64,000 bases of DNA. Source: Bacillota bacterium. GTDB lineage: Bacteria; Bacillota; Clostridia; Christensenellales; UMGS416. The notes under the pieces were generated by a model that worked only from the letters and a program-made list of their open reading frames with translations, did not search any database and was not told where the DNA came from. The translations under genes were made by a program, and so were the position numbers. Positions 1 to 8,336 of this stretch are shown here, piece after piece; positions within the stretch are counted from its first letter, which is position 1; each line of letters starts with the position of its first letter. The stretch spans positions 1 through 64,000 of the forward strand of contig JAEZSE010000041.1 in the NCBI GenBank assembly GCA_023421955.1, given 5' to 3'.

Positions 1-19
1 TGAGAAGTCGCGGTAAAAT

Positions 20-53
20 CGGGCAAACTATCCCGAAGAGTTTGCCGTTTTTC
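20..53 (+). terminator. Rho-independent terminator of an upstream gene
   Basis: An imperfect stem (20-29 with 39-47, one bulged G) is followed by five T residues. It would end transcription of a gene lying to the left of the window. Confidence 0.6.
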
Positions 54-82
54 TTCCTTTGATTTTTAAGGAGGATGGGGCG

Positions 83-400
83 ATGAAAGGATTGGCGAGA
101 TTGATTTTGCCTGCGGCACTGGCGTTCATGCTGTTTATGCCAGGCACGGCTTTGGCAGCAGCGGACACCACCGAGATTGAGCAGAAATGGATTGATTTTC
201 AAAAAATCGTAACCGACCAGATGGTGAAAGACGGCAGCATGACGCGCCAGCAGGCAGACGAGAAAATGGCCGAGGTCAGAAAGAAATTCGCAGACAGCGA
301 AGGGGACTCCATCTATGAATTCTTCTCTAGGAAGAACAAGCCGGAAAGCGGCAGGGACGGGGAAAGCCGAAGGCGGCTTGGCGGCAAGGAAGCCACATAA
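83..400 (+). CDS. Small exported DUF2680-like protein
   Basis: The protein has 105 residues. An ATG at 83 is preferred over the upstream in-frame TTG at 59 because AAGGAGG lies at 68-74, eight bases before it. The N-terminus is a signal peptide (charged MKGLAR, then a hydrophobic stretch ending in ALAA near residue 25). The mature part is short, charged and helical, with the pattern QKWIDFQKIVTDQMVKDGS near residues 33-51 and a run of Arg/Lys/Gly at the end. This matches the DUF2680 type of small secreted Firmicutes proteins, whose function is not known. The gene stands alone and is followed by a terminator. Confidence 0.7.
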   Translation: MKGLARLILPAALAFMLFMPGTALAAADTTEIEQKWIDFQKIVTDQMVKDGSMTRQQADEKMAEVRKKFADSEGDSIYEFFSRKNKPESGRDGESRRRLGGKEAT

Positions 401-455
401 GGCAACTGGATAAAATAAGGTTGTCTGACAATCGGTTGAAAAACGGAAGCTCTTC

Positions 456-483
456 GGGGGTGGGATTTTTCCCACCCTTTTTG
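456..483 (+). terminator. Rho-independent terminator
   Basis: The stem GGGTGGG (458-464) pairs with CCCACCC (471-477) and is followed by TTTTT. It closes the small exported protein gene. Confidence 0.85.
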
Positions 484-588
484 CTATTCATCAATTCATT
501 GGTAGATGCATATTCCTTTTAGTATGGGGAACACCCCACCTGTAAATACTTTAGTTGTCAACCTTTCCAAAAGAAGGGAGAAAAACCA

Positions 589-1650
589 ATGAAAAGGATA
601 TTATCCGCAGCCATAGCTGTCCTCCTCATGTGTTGTATGTCTGCTTGCGCCGGCGTGGAGAATGCCCAGGCAGATGCCACATTGCCGCCTGCTGGTGGTG
701 CAACCTCAGTGGCAGCCGCAGACACAGCCAAGACCGCAACCGTAGTTCGGACAAGTTCTCCATTGCCCTCGCTTGCCGCAACCGCATCTGCAAGCACCGC
801 AACGGATGATATTGTTGTGGTGCCCAACACAAGCAAGCCGGCAAAACCGGCCGCCACGGCAAGCAAAGCTGTGAAGACGAGCTCTGTGCCTGCAGTTGCC
901 AAGGCTGCCGCCGCGCCGGATGTTTCGGCGCTCATCAGCGCGGAGACGCAGAAATTCGCGGTGAAGGCCGCAAAGTATTACGGCGGCTTTTCCAGCAATC
1001 ACTACAAGTATACTGCCGCCGAAGTGAAAATGCTGGCCATTGTGATCCACATGGAGGCACGCGGCGAACCATACAAGGCCAAGCTGGCCGTGGGCAATGT
1101 GGTGATGAACCGGGTGTTGGCCAGGGGTTATCCGGGCAGCACGATCAAAGCTGTGGTAACCTGCCCCAACCAGTTTTCCTACCGTGCATCTATCACGCCC
1201 AACGCCGAGTGCCTGAAGGCTGCCCGCGACGTGTTGGAAAACGAGGTGTGGGTGGTGCCTCAAAACACCTATTTTTTCCGCAGCACCGGCAGCAAGTCCA
1301 ACTGGGGGCGGCACAAATATTGGGGCCACATTGACAACACCGCCTTTTATCAGGACAGTGCCTATGCCGGTCGGGCCAACACAAGCGTCATCCCGGCCAA
1401 GCTGTTTGACCGGGTGTATAAATGGCCGCAATACGGCTGCAAGCCAGCCGCCCGCGTGCGGAAGATCCAGGCGATGCTCAAAGGCCTGGGCTACAAGGTC
1501 ACGGCGGATGGATGGTTCGGGATGCAAACCAAACAGGCATTGATCAGCTTCCAGAAGTCCAATGGCCTCACCGCCGACGGCATTGCAGGCCCTGCTACGC
1601 TACGCAGGCTTATTGCCAAATACGGGTGGAGCAAATACCTGAAGCTATAA
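589..1650 (+). CDS. SleB-type cell wall hydrolase lipoprotein with peptidoglycan-binding domain
   Basis: The protein has 353 residues; ATG 589 has AAGGGAG at 574-580. The N-terminus is a lipoprotein signal with a CMSAC lipobox near residue 20, followed by a long Ala/Thr/Pro/Lys linker to about residue 110. Residues about 145-250 form a Hydrolase_2 (SleB) domain with MEARGE, where the Glu is the expected catalytic residue, and VGNVVMNRV. Residues about 285-350 form a PG_binding_1 repeat (VRKIQAMLKGLGY, DGWFGMQTKQAL, DGIAGPATLRRL). It probably cleaves peptidoglycan at the outer membrane face, as lytic transglycosylase/amidase-like SleB relatives do. SleB is known from spore germination, but a lipoprotein form like this could equally work in vegetative wall turnover. 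Confidence 0.9.
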   Translation: MKRILSAAIAVLLMCCMSACAGVENAQADATLPPAGGATSVAAADTAKTATVVRTSSPLPSLAATASASTATDDIVVVPNTSKPAKPAATASKAVKTSSVPAVAKAAAAPDVSALISAETQKFAVKAAKYYGGFSSNHYKYTAAEVKMLAIVIHMEARGEPYKAKLAVGNVVMNRVLARGYPGSTIKAVVTCPNQFSYRASITPNAECLKAARDVLENEVWVVPQNTYFFRSTGSKSNWGRHKYWGHIDNTAFYQDSAYAGRANTSVIPAKLFDRVYKWPQYGCKPAARVRKIQAMLKGLGYKVTADGWFGMQTKQALISFQKSNGLTADGIAGPATLRRLIAKYGWSKYLKL

Positions 1651-1670
1651 ACCGTCTGAATGACTCATAT

Positions 1671-1704
1671 AGAAAAGCAGCGGCAACGCTGCTTTTCTGC
1701 CTTT
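1671..1704 (+). terminator. Strong terminator hairpin
   Basis: A perfect 12-bp stem (1671-1682 with 1687-1698) with a GCAA tetraloop follows the SleB-like gene. The T tail is short (CCTTTAT). Confidence 0.75.
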
Positions 1705-1770
1705 ATCGCATACGAATCTCCATCCATGCATTCCTGTTTCAGTAGAATCGAAATTCCTCATTGTCCTATC

Positions 1771-1799
1771 TTGAATTAGCAATCTAAATAAACTATGAT
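1771..1799 (+). promoter_or_regulatory. Sigma-70/A type promoter for the glycosidase gene
   Basis: TTGAAT (1771-1776), a 17-base spacer and TATGAT (1794-1799) lie just upstream of the ribosome site (1817-1824) and ATG 1832. The expected transcript start is near 1806. Confidence 0.65.
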
Positions 1800-1831
1800 A
1801 CAGTTGTCATTACGCAGAAGGAGAGCAGAAA

Positions 1832-3568
1832 ATGGCATTTGTCGATGAAGCCGGGCGCGTCCTCAGCATAGCGGATTGCCCCTTTGGCAGGCGCGGGAGC
1901 TACTTTGCGATTAACTCCAACGGCAGTGAGAGTTTTGGGCGGGCCTATGTCCACCTTGCCACATGTCATGGCACGGCAGTCGCCGGCGGCAAGACCAAGC
2001 TGTTCAACCTTCATCCCACCTGGAAGGGCGAACGGGTGCCCTATGCGGTGATCATGAAGCCCACGGAGCTGATCCTGCGGACGCTCTATGGCGATGTGCG
2101 GATCTGCATTGCCGAGCAGAACTTGATGCTGTTTCAAGGCGAAAACGGGTTGGGCATCCGCTTCACCTCCACGCCCGAGCGGCTGGATCGTGTGACGAAG
2201 CCGCGCGGTAAAAACGGGTGGGAGACGGTGTTTTCCAACGTGATGACAACGGTTGCGCACCCCATCACCGGCACAATCGCCGCCAAAGCCCCCTGGCACT
2301 GGGATGAGCTTCGCAGCGACCGGTGCGAGATTGACCTGTTGCCTGATGAATCGGGCAACATGCTGGGCAGCCTGGAGGAGTTTTCCCATTCCGGTTATGT
2401 CCGCGAGAGTTACCCCACCTATGAGCAAGGGTTGGCTTCAGTCACGGCCGACTGGGAGGAATTCCTGGCCAATATCCCCAAGTTGCCGGGGCGTTATGAG
2501 GCCCTGAGGGTCAAGGCCGCGTGGAATTTGTGGTCATTCCTGGTGCGGCCCGGCGGCCTCATCAAGCGCGAATACCTGTTTATGAGCAAATGCGGCGCGG
2601 CCTCCCAATGGCAGCAAACCTATCAGGCCATCGCCTTCGCCCACAACACGAAAGCGGCCTGGGATCAAATGCTCGTGCCCTTTGACCAACAGTCCGAAAC
2701 CGGCCAGCTCCCCGACTACTACGATGAATGCCGGGGTGCGTTTGCCGCGATCCGCCCGCCCATCCATGGCTGGGCATTGAAGCGCATGAAGCAATTGGGG
2801 TATTATGACAGTATTCCCCTTTCGGAGATCGCATCCTTCTATCCCAAGCTTGCGGCGTGGGCCGATTGGTTCGCCAAATACCGCACCGACGGTGTGGATG
2901 GGCTGCCCCAATATGAGTTCAGCGAGGAGAGCGGCATGGAGGATGGCTCCACCTTCCGCGAAAGCTGCTGCATGGTAACCCCCGATTTGCCCGCCTACCT
3001 GGTGCTGCTGTTTGAAGAGCTGGGCGAAATGGCTCTCCAGCTTGGGATGGACCGGTCCATCCGTGACGGCTGGTATCAAAAGGCCGCCGATATGCAAACA
3101 AGGCTTATCGAAAAGCTATGGAACGGCAAGTGCTTTGTCTCACATACGCTGGAGGGCCGCGAAATTGAGAAGGATTATGGCATCCTGGGGTACTTGCCCG
3201 TGTTGTTGGGCAAGCGCCTGCCGGATGAGATCCTCAGCAAGCTCATTGCCGACCTGAAAATCGAGGGATATGTGCTGTCTGACTACGGCTTTGATAAAGA
3301 GAAGGTCTGCGCGAAGGATTTGTGCGACATCGCCAACAATTGGGTGCGGGGATTTATCTACCACCCGTTCAATGTGATGCTGATTTCCGCGCTGTATGAC
3401 TGCGGCGAGGCGGAGTTTGCCCGGATGGTAGCCAACCGCTACTGCGGTGCCATGGCTGACGCCGGGAACCTGGCCGGCTCGCTCAACTCGTTTACCGGCG
3501 CCGCCCTTGGCCAGTGGCTTTCCTGGACCGCCGGGGCTTACCTGTTGATCGCGGCATACACCGAATAG
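1832..3568 (+). CDS. Alpha/alpha-barrel glycoside hydrolase (MGH1/GH63-like)
   Basis: The protein has 578 residues, no signal peptide and a good ribosome site (GAAGGAGA). The N-terminal ~200 residues are beta-rich, and the rest is an (alpha/alpha)6 barrel of the GH63/mannosylglycerate-hydrolase-like type. Characteristic pieces are GQLPDYYDE near 300, PPIHGWAL near 315, EESGMEDGSTF near 375 and the C-terminal GSLNSFTGAALGQWLSWTAG. In this fold acidic residues in the ESGxxD loop and near the C-terminus act in catalysis; which ones do so here is inferred only. It probably removes alpha-linked glucose or mannose units inside the cell. The CocE-like gene follows after 50 bases, so the two may be co-transcribed. 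Confidence 0.75.
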   Translation: MAFVDEAGRVLSIADCPFGRRGSYFAINSNGSESFGRAYVHLATCHGTAVAGGKTKLFNLHPTWKGERVPYAVIMKPTELILRTLYGDVRICIAEQNLMLFQGENGLGIRFTSTPERLDRVTKPRGKNGWETVFSNVMTTVAHPITGTIAAKAPWHWDELRSDRCEIDLLPDESGNMLGSLEEFSHSGYVRESYPTYEQGLASVTADWEEFLANIPKLPGRYEALRVKAAWNLWSFLVRPGGLIKREYLFMSKCGAASQWQQTYQAIAFAHNTKAAWDQMLVPFDQQSETGQLPDYYDECRGAFAAIRPPIHGWALKRMKQLGYYDSIPLSEIASFYPKLAAWADWFAKYRTDGVDGLPQYEFSEESGMEDGSTFRESCCMVTPDLPAYLVLLFEELGEMALQLGMDRSIRDGWYQKAADMQTRLIEKLWNGKCFVSHTLEGREIEKDYGILGYLPVLLGKRLPDEILSKLIADLKIEGYVLSDYGFDKEKVCAKDLCDIANNWVRGFIYHPFNVMLISALYDCGEAEFARMVANRYCGAMADAGNLAGSLNSFTGAALGQWLSWTAGAYLLIAAYTE

Positions 3569-3618
3569 ACCGACCTCTGCCGCAAGGCCGCAAATAACGA
3601 TGAAGGAGGGTTATCACA

Positions 3619-5337
3619 ATGGCTGAATTGAGAATCATGAAGAACGTGATGGCACCCATGCGCGACGGTGTGCTGTTGGCTTGCGACATCTACCGCCCCG
3701 ACGACAGCGGCAAGTATCCCGCCATCCTGATGCGCACGCCCTACATCAAGGAGCGCTTCGCTGGTGAGTGGCTATATTCGAATTACCGGGAGCTGGCGTT
3801 GGCCGGCTACAACGTTGTAATACAGGATGTGCGCGGCACGGGCAAGTCCGGCGGCGAGCTTCTTTCCAATGGCGGCAACGAGGTGGACGATGGTTATGAC
3901 ACGGTGGAGTGGGTCGCCGCTCAGAGCTGGTGCGACGGCAATGTGGGCATGTATGGCCTGTCCTATTTCGGCTTCACACAAATGGCTGCCGCGCAGGACA
4001 ATCCGCCACATTTGCGCACGCTTTGCCCTTTCCAGAATGGGTCACTCACGCCGCTTAGCATCACCAAGGCGATGACGGTGGGCCATTACCACCTGATGTG
4101 GCTTTATGGCCGTGTGGAAGACCGGCTGGAGGCGCTGGGCGTGCCGGAGGAGGAAAAGGCGCCCATTCTCCAACAGATGGCCTATAACCGGGCCCATTGG
4201 GCGGAGCTCACATCGCGCCTGCCGCTGCGCGAAACAGAAGCCGCAAAAATCGACGGCGTGCCGCTGCTGCATGATTTTGTGGATCTTGTGGACGGGGTGG
4301 AGGATGACGCTTATTGGAAACAGGCCCGGCGCCCCATTCGCCTGAACAACATCGCCAACCCCATGTTTCACCTGACCGGTTGGTTTGACGGCGCCTGCAG
4401 CGGCACCTTTGACAACTACAATGAGATCGCTGCCCACGGCACCGAGACTGCGAAACGGGCAAGCCGCCTTGTCGTAGGCCCCTGGGGCCACGGTGGGTCG
4501 TTGTCTTCCACGATCGACGGCGTCGACTTCGGCGCGGAAAACAGCGGCGCAGCCCGCGGTGTGCAGGAAATGATCAAATCCTGGTTTGACCGCTGGCTCA
4601 AACATGATATGACAGCCGAATATCCGCCGATCACTCTCTTCGTGCTGGGCAAAAACATCTGGCGTGATGAACAGGAGTGGCCTCTGGCCCGCACGCAATA
4701 CACCAATTACTACATCCATGGCGGGCAGGAGAGAAAATGTGGCCTGATGAGTACCGACCTGCCTGGAGCTGAGACCCCTCAACGCTACACCTATGATCCG
4801 GAAAACCCGCAGCCATCCTCCTATAAAGATGCCAACGGCCGGTCAGCGCTGGCTGACCCAGCCGCCATGGAGCACCGTGAAGATGTGTTGGTTTATCGCA
4901 CCGAGGCCTTCCTGACGGATACCGAAGTGACCGGCCCTGTCAAGTTCGTGCTCCATGCCGCCACGACTGCCGTGGATACCGACTTTTTTGCCAAGCTGTC
5001 CGACGTGGACGAAACAGGCCGGGCTTTGCCGCTGCTCAAGGGCATTGTGCGCGCCCGGTTCCGCCATGGCCGCATTCCCGAGCCGGTGGAACCAGGCCGT
5101 GTTTTTGAATACACGATTGATCTGGGCAACATCAGCAATGTGTTTTTGCCGGGGCACCGCATCCGGCTGGATCTGTCATCCTCCTCCTATCCGGAGCATG
5201 ACCGCAACCTGAACACCGGTGAGCGCATCGGCCATGGCAAGAACATGGTGAAGGCTGTTCAGACCATCTTCCACGATGAACAATACCCGTCACACTTGGT
5301 GTTGCCGGTGATTTCATTATCCGAAAAAGAGGGTTAA
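3619..5337 (+). CDS. CocE/NonD-family alpha/beta hydrolase (S15, X-Pro dipeptidyl-peptidase-like)
   Basis: The protein has 572 residues; AAGGAGGG at 3603-3610 sets ATG 3619. The N-terminal S15 alpha/beta-hydrolase domain (about 15-330) shows a catalytic triad of Ser115 in MYGLSYFG, Asp257 in GWFDGACSGTF and His291 in GPWGHGG. The C-terminal jelly-roll domain (about 350-560) is typical of X-Pro dipeptidyl-peptidases, cocaine esterase and glutaryl-acylase relatives. It hydrolyses an ester or amide bond in a small molecule or peptide; the substrate is unknown. There is no signal peptide, so it should be cytoplasmic. Confidence 0.88.
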   Translation: MAELRIMKNVMAPMRDGVLLACDIYRPDDSGKYPAILMRTPYIKERFAGEWLYSNYRELALAGYNVVIQDVRGTGKSGGELLSNGGNEVDDGYDTVEWVAAQSWCDGNVGMYGLSYFGFTQMAAAQDNPPHLRTLCPFQNGSLTPLSITKAMTVGHYHLMWLYGRVEDRLEALGVPEEEKAPILQQMAYNRAHWAELTSRLPLRETEAAKIDGVPLLHDFVDLVDGVEDDAYWKQARRPIRLNNIANPMFHLTGWFDGACSGTFDNYNEIAAHGTETAKRASRLVVGPWGHGGSLSSTIDGVDFGAENSGAARGVQEMIKSWFDRWLKHDMTAEYPPITLFVLGKNIWRDEQEWPLARTQYTNYYIHGGQERKCGLMSTDLPGAETPQRYTYDPENPQPSSYKDANGRSALADPAAMEHREDVLVYRTEAFLTDTEVTGPVKFVLHAATTAVDTDFFAKLSDVDETGRALPLLKGIVRARFRHGRIPEPVEPGRVFEYTIDLGNISNVFLPGHRIRLDLSSSSYPEHDRNLNTGERIGHGKNMVKAVQTIFHDEQYPSHLVLPVISLSEKEG

Positions 5338-5465
5338 TTTCTTCAATCGAGTTTGATGTTCCAGACCGTGAAGAAACCAATCTTTGGGAGCCTGAAATGG
5401 ATTGTTTGCCATTGCGTCTGTATGCATTGAAATAGCATGGCTGACATGATAAAATAATCAGGCTT

Positions 5466-5556
5466 GGAGAGATGGTTGAGTTGGTCGAAGGCGCCAGACT
5501 CGAAATCTGGAGAACATGAAAGTGTTCCGTGGGTTCGAATCCCACTCTCTCCGCCA
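5466..5556 (+). tRNA. tRNA-Ser (anticodon CGA), CCA encoded
   Basis: The acceptor stem GGAGAGA (5466-5472) pairs with TCTCTCC (5546-5552). The anticodon CGA is at 5501-5503 in the loop CTCGAAA. A long variable arm identifies a serine tRNA, and the T loop TTCGAAT is normal. The CCA end is encoded at 5554-5556. The gene forms the left boundary of the island to its right. Confidence 0.97.
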
Positions 5557-5567
5557 CTTTTTCATCG

Positions 5568-5593
5568 AAAACCTCTGATTTTCAGGGGTTTTT
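5568..5593 (+). terminator. Terminator after tRNA-Ser
   Basis: Stem 5568-5577 pairs with 5582-5591 (one weak pair) around a TTTT loop, followed by T residues, directly behind the tRNA. Confidence 0.65.
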
Positions 5594-5784
5594 GGTGTTA
5601 TTTGGGGCATTTTTCGCATTCTCCCGCATTTTGGAATCTTGTACTTCCTAACACTTTTCTAACAGTTCTAGCAGATGTGAAAGCACTGTCAAATTTCATG
5701 AGAGTCACTATCAAGGAATTTGGTAACTTGCTCGCGATAATACTCATAGACTTCACGACTTTCTATACCAACCGTGCTTTCAAA

Positions 5785-6147
5785 CTAATCGTTTCGTCCA
5801 AAATTGGCACTGGATACCCATACCGTAATCGGAGGGTACAGGACTAGTTTTACGTGAGTGTTCTCAGCAACGAATATCTGTGAACATGGATAGCTTTGTT
5901 TCAGGCGAGTGGCCTTGTCACGGAATTTTGCATTAACAAGCAGAGTGATTCCACGTCCTCCATCTCTTTTCCCTAAGACTTGTTCTATGTATTGCTCATC
6001 TGGAAGCGAGTAGGTACAAATAACCAAGTCTTTGGAGCCCCGAAGTACTGTAGAGAGCCTTGTGTTCCAAGTAGAAGCTGACTTTGATGTTGATACCTTG
6101 ATACGGCATTTTGTCGAGAAACCCCCGCCATCAGTACTAAAGCTCAT
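5785..6147 (-). CDS. Short phospholipase-D-like (PLDc) domain protein
   Basis: The protein has 120 residues when started at ATG 6147, chosen because GAGGTG lies six bases before it. An earlier in-frame ATG at 6153 sits almost on the ribosome site, and an upstream ATG at 6189 lacks one. The C-terminal part carries an H-x-K motif (ENTHVKLVLYP) followed by VWVSSANFG, the signature of one half of a PLD active site. PLD enzymes need two HKD motifs, so this would act as a dimer like bacterial Nuc or PLD-type nucleases. The protein stops three residues after SANFG, so the usual final helix is missing. It lies between the tRNA and the integrase, inside the island. Confidence 0.55.
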   Translation of the reverse strand: MSFSTDGGGFSTKCRIKVSTSKSASTWNTRLSTVLRGSKDLVICTYSLPDEQYIEQVLGKRDGGRGITLLVNAKFRDKATRLKQSYPCSQIFVAENTHVKLVLYPPITVWVSSANFGRND

Positions 6148-6204
6148 GCTCATCACCTCGATGAAATTATACATGTTTATCCGTTGCATTTGTTAGCGGA
6201 CTTT

Positions 6205-7386
6205 TTATCCCAGAATATGCTGCATCGCCTGTGCTGACTGCTCCTGCGCCTTATAGTCCAGGTGCGTGTAGATGTCCGCCGTGGTGGAATAGTTGCTGTG
6301 CCCCAACCAGAGTTGAATCTGCTTCATCGGCACTCCGGCGGCTGCAAGCATGCTTGCGCAACTATGCCGCAGGTCATGGAAGCGGATATGGCGGAGGCCA
6401 TGCTTCTTTAGCTGCTGGTTAAAATGAGAAGTCACATACTTCGGACGCTGTATGTTTCCCAACGCATCCACGCATACATACCCGTTTCGATCCTTCGAAT
6501 ACTCATTTCCAAACAGCTTCTTGTACTTTTCCTGATGCTCTTTCGCCTTCTTCAGTTCTTCGGCGACGCGGGGGATCAATGGCATTGAGCGGCGGGATGA
6601 TTGTGTCTTCATTACGTCGTAGCCAGTAACCACATACACCCCGTCCACCTTCTCTTCCAACACCTTGTGCTCAATGACGATGCGGTTTTCTTCAAAGTCA
6701 ACGCTTCTCCACCGCAACCCCAGCACCTCGCTGCGCCGTGTGCCATAATATAAGGCAATCAGTACCGGGAGGTAAATGGGATCGTCCTTAATCGTATCCA
6801 GAAGCTTCAGGGCTTCCTGCGGGGTGTAGTGATCAGCGATGTGAGTTCCTTTCTTGGGTGCATCCACTTTGTCCATGACGTTGTACAGCAGAATGTCCTT
6901 CTTCACGGCGTAGGCTAGCGCCTGCTTGATCATCCGGTGATAATGCAGTGCGGTGTTGCCCGAGAGCCCCTCCTCGTAGAGCGCTTCATAGAACACCTCG
7001 ATGTCATCTGCTTCCAGTGTGCTCAGCAGAGTCTTTCGTGCTGCAAAAAATGCATGGGTTCGCCCTTCGATCAACAGCTCGTAGCCCTGATAGGTGCCTG
7101 TAGTTACGCTCTTCTTCTTCATCTTGAGCCACAGCCTTAAAAAGTCCACGAAGAGCATGTCCGCGTTGGCATCCTTCAGACGCGAAGGGCGATTACGTTC
7201 CTCCGTCCTTTTCGACAACTCCTTTTGAAGAAACTCCTGTGCTCTTCTCTTGCTGCCGGGCACTGCCTTATAACCTGTGTATACCCAGTTCTGCTTGCGG
7301 CTACCCGCCGAATACTCATTGATCACAGCGTAGTACTTTTCGTTCTTGGTTTGTAGGCTGCCAGTCAGCGGTCTTGCGCTTTTCAT
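6205..7386 (-). CDS. int: Site-specific tyrosine recombinase (integrase) of the island
   Basis: The protein has 393 residues; AAGGAG precedes ATG 7386. The N-terminal part (about 10-60) resembles an arm-binding AP2-like integrase domain. A SAM-like core-binding domain covers about 75-170. The catalytic domain (about 185-385) has all expected residues: Arg217 in GTRRSE, His337 and Arg340 in FHDLRHS, His363 in WLGHS and the nucleophile Tyr373 in DIYTH. It would cut and rejoin att sites at the adjacent tRNA-Ser. The excisionase-like gene lies about 100 bases upstream on the same strand. This layout is standard for integrative elements of gut Clostridia. A decayed relative of this gene lies at 40430-40680. 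Confidence 0.95.
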   Translation of the reverse strand: MKSARPLTGSLQTKNEKYYAVINEYSAGSRKQNWVYTGYKAVPGSKRRAQEFLQKELSKRTEERNRPSRLKDANADMLFVDFLRLWLKMKKKSVTTGTYQGYELLIEGRTHAFFAARKTLLSTLEADDIEVFYEALYEEGLSGNTALHYHRMIKQALAYAVKKDILLYNVMDKVDAPKKGTHIADHYTPQEALKLLDTIKDDPIYLPVLIALYYGTRRSEVLGLRWRSVDFEENRIVIEHKVLEEKVDGVYVVTGYDVMKTQSSRRSMPLIPRVAEELKKAKEHQEKYKKLFGNEYSKDRNGYVCVDALGNIQRPKYVTSHFNQQLKKHGLRHIRFHDLRHSCASMLAAAGVPMKQIQLWLGHSNYSTTADIYTHLDYKAQEQSAQAMQHILG

Positions 7387-7482
7387 TATTCATCTCCTTT
7401 CATTTCCGTTTGCCTGCTATCGACAGGCGAAGCGTAGCACAGGCCGAAAAGGAATACTAATGTGCGGACATGCATTTTTCAC

Positions 7483-7674
7483 CTACATCGCAGGCTTGAC
7501 ATCATTACCGATCAGATAGTCAATAGCCTTGACCTTTGGGATGCGGTAGGACTTGCCGACCTTCAATGCGTAAAGCTTGCCGGAGAGGATGAGACGATAC
7601 ACTTCATGCCGGCCGATATGCAGCATCTTCTGCACGTTTGCGACGGTTAACACATCAGGGTATTCACGGAACAT
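7483..7674 (-). CDS. xis: Excisionase-like helix-turn-helix protein
   Basis: The protein has 63 residues from ATG 7674 and a MerR/excisionase-type HTH (LTVANVQKMLHIGRHEVYRL), followed by a wing (GKSYRIPK). It is expected to bend DNA at the att arms and favour excision. The ATG has no good ribosome site. Reading in frame upstream adds the residues SEASDYYKV, which match the usual N-terminus of this family. Here AAGAGGTG (7712-7719) stands seven bases before a CTG codon at 7704, so the true start may be that CTG. Confidence 0.8.
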   Translation of the reverse strand: MFREYPDVLTVANVQKMLHIGRHEVYRLILSGKLYALKVGKSYRIPKVKAIDYLIGNDVKPAM

Positions 7675-7704
7675 AACCTTGTAATAATCGCTGGCTTCTG
7701 ACAG

Positions 7705-8336
7705 AGTGGCACACCTCTTTCTATACTTTTGTATTTTGATACCGTTTTTCCATTACCCCTGGGGGAAGAAATATCAGAACTGCCTGTGATTAGCAGGCCA
7801 CATAGCTTCCGGAGTGTCGCTCTTCACAAACACCCCTGTTGAGCTCCCCGCATTCTTATGCCGGGCCGTCCCTTGACATCACGTTAGCCAGACGGAAGTA
7901 TCCTTAGTACCCTGCAGGGTCATTGCAAACCAGTAGAATCACTACCGGTATTGGATGGATGTTAATCGCTCTTTGGCTTTCGGCAAGTCTTCGCGCATCC
8001 ATCCTGTTGCTTCCGCTCATCGCGCCTGCAAGTTCTACGATTCTGATACTCGTATATTTAGTTTTCAAGGTTCATGAGGTAAATTAACCCCTCACTTATA
8101 TAAGGAAAAAATGAGGGGGTTGGGCCGGAACGTTATTAAGAACGGTAATAATGTCTAACACTTAATAGCGCAGAACAGGACCCTAATTACTGTGGATAAG
8201 CACTTATAAGTTCTGTACTTCTCTGGTCCTCGAAAGTGTGTTGGCTGAGCTGAATTGCCGACACTAGTGCTTCACGATGGCTTTCTGCATTCAAGTAGGA
8301 TATGATATTTCCAACGACTGCTTCGGGAGGCAAAGT
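7705..8336. other. Non-coding stretch left of the glycosidase gene
   Basis: No gene with a ribosome site is visible in these ~630 bases. An inverted repeat pairs AACCCCTCA (8086-8094) with TGAGGGGGTT (8112-8121), separated by an AT-rich loop and lacking a T tail. A weaker hairpin lies near 7780-7798. The high GC and lack of codon structure suggest a structural or regulatory region of the element rather than a decayed gene. Confidence 0.4.

Noticed and set aside
7705..8336. CRISPR array
   Set aside because: There are no regularly spaced identical repeats here or elsewhere in the window and no cas genes.
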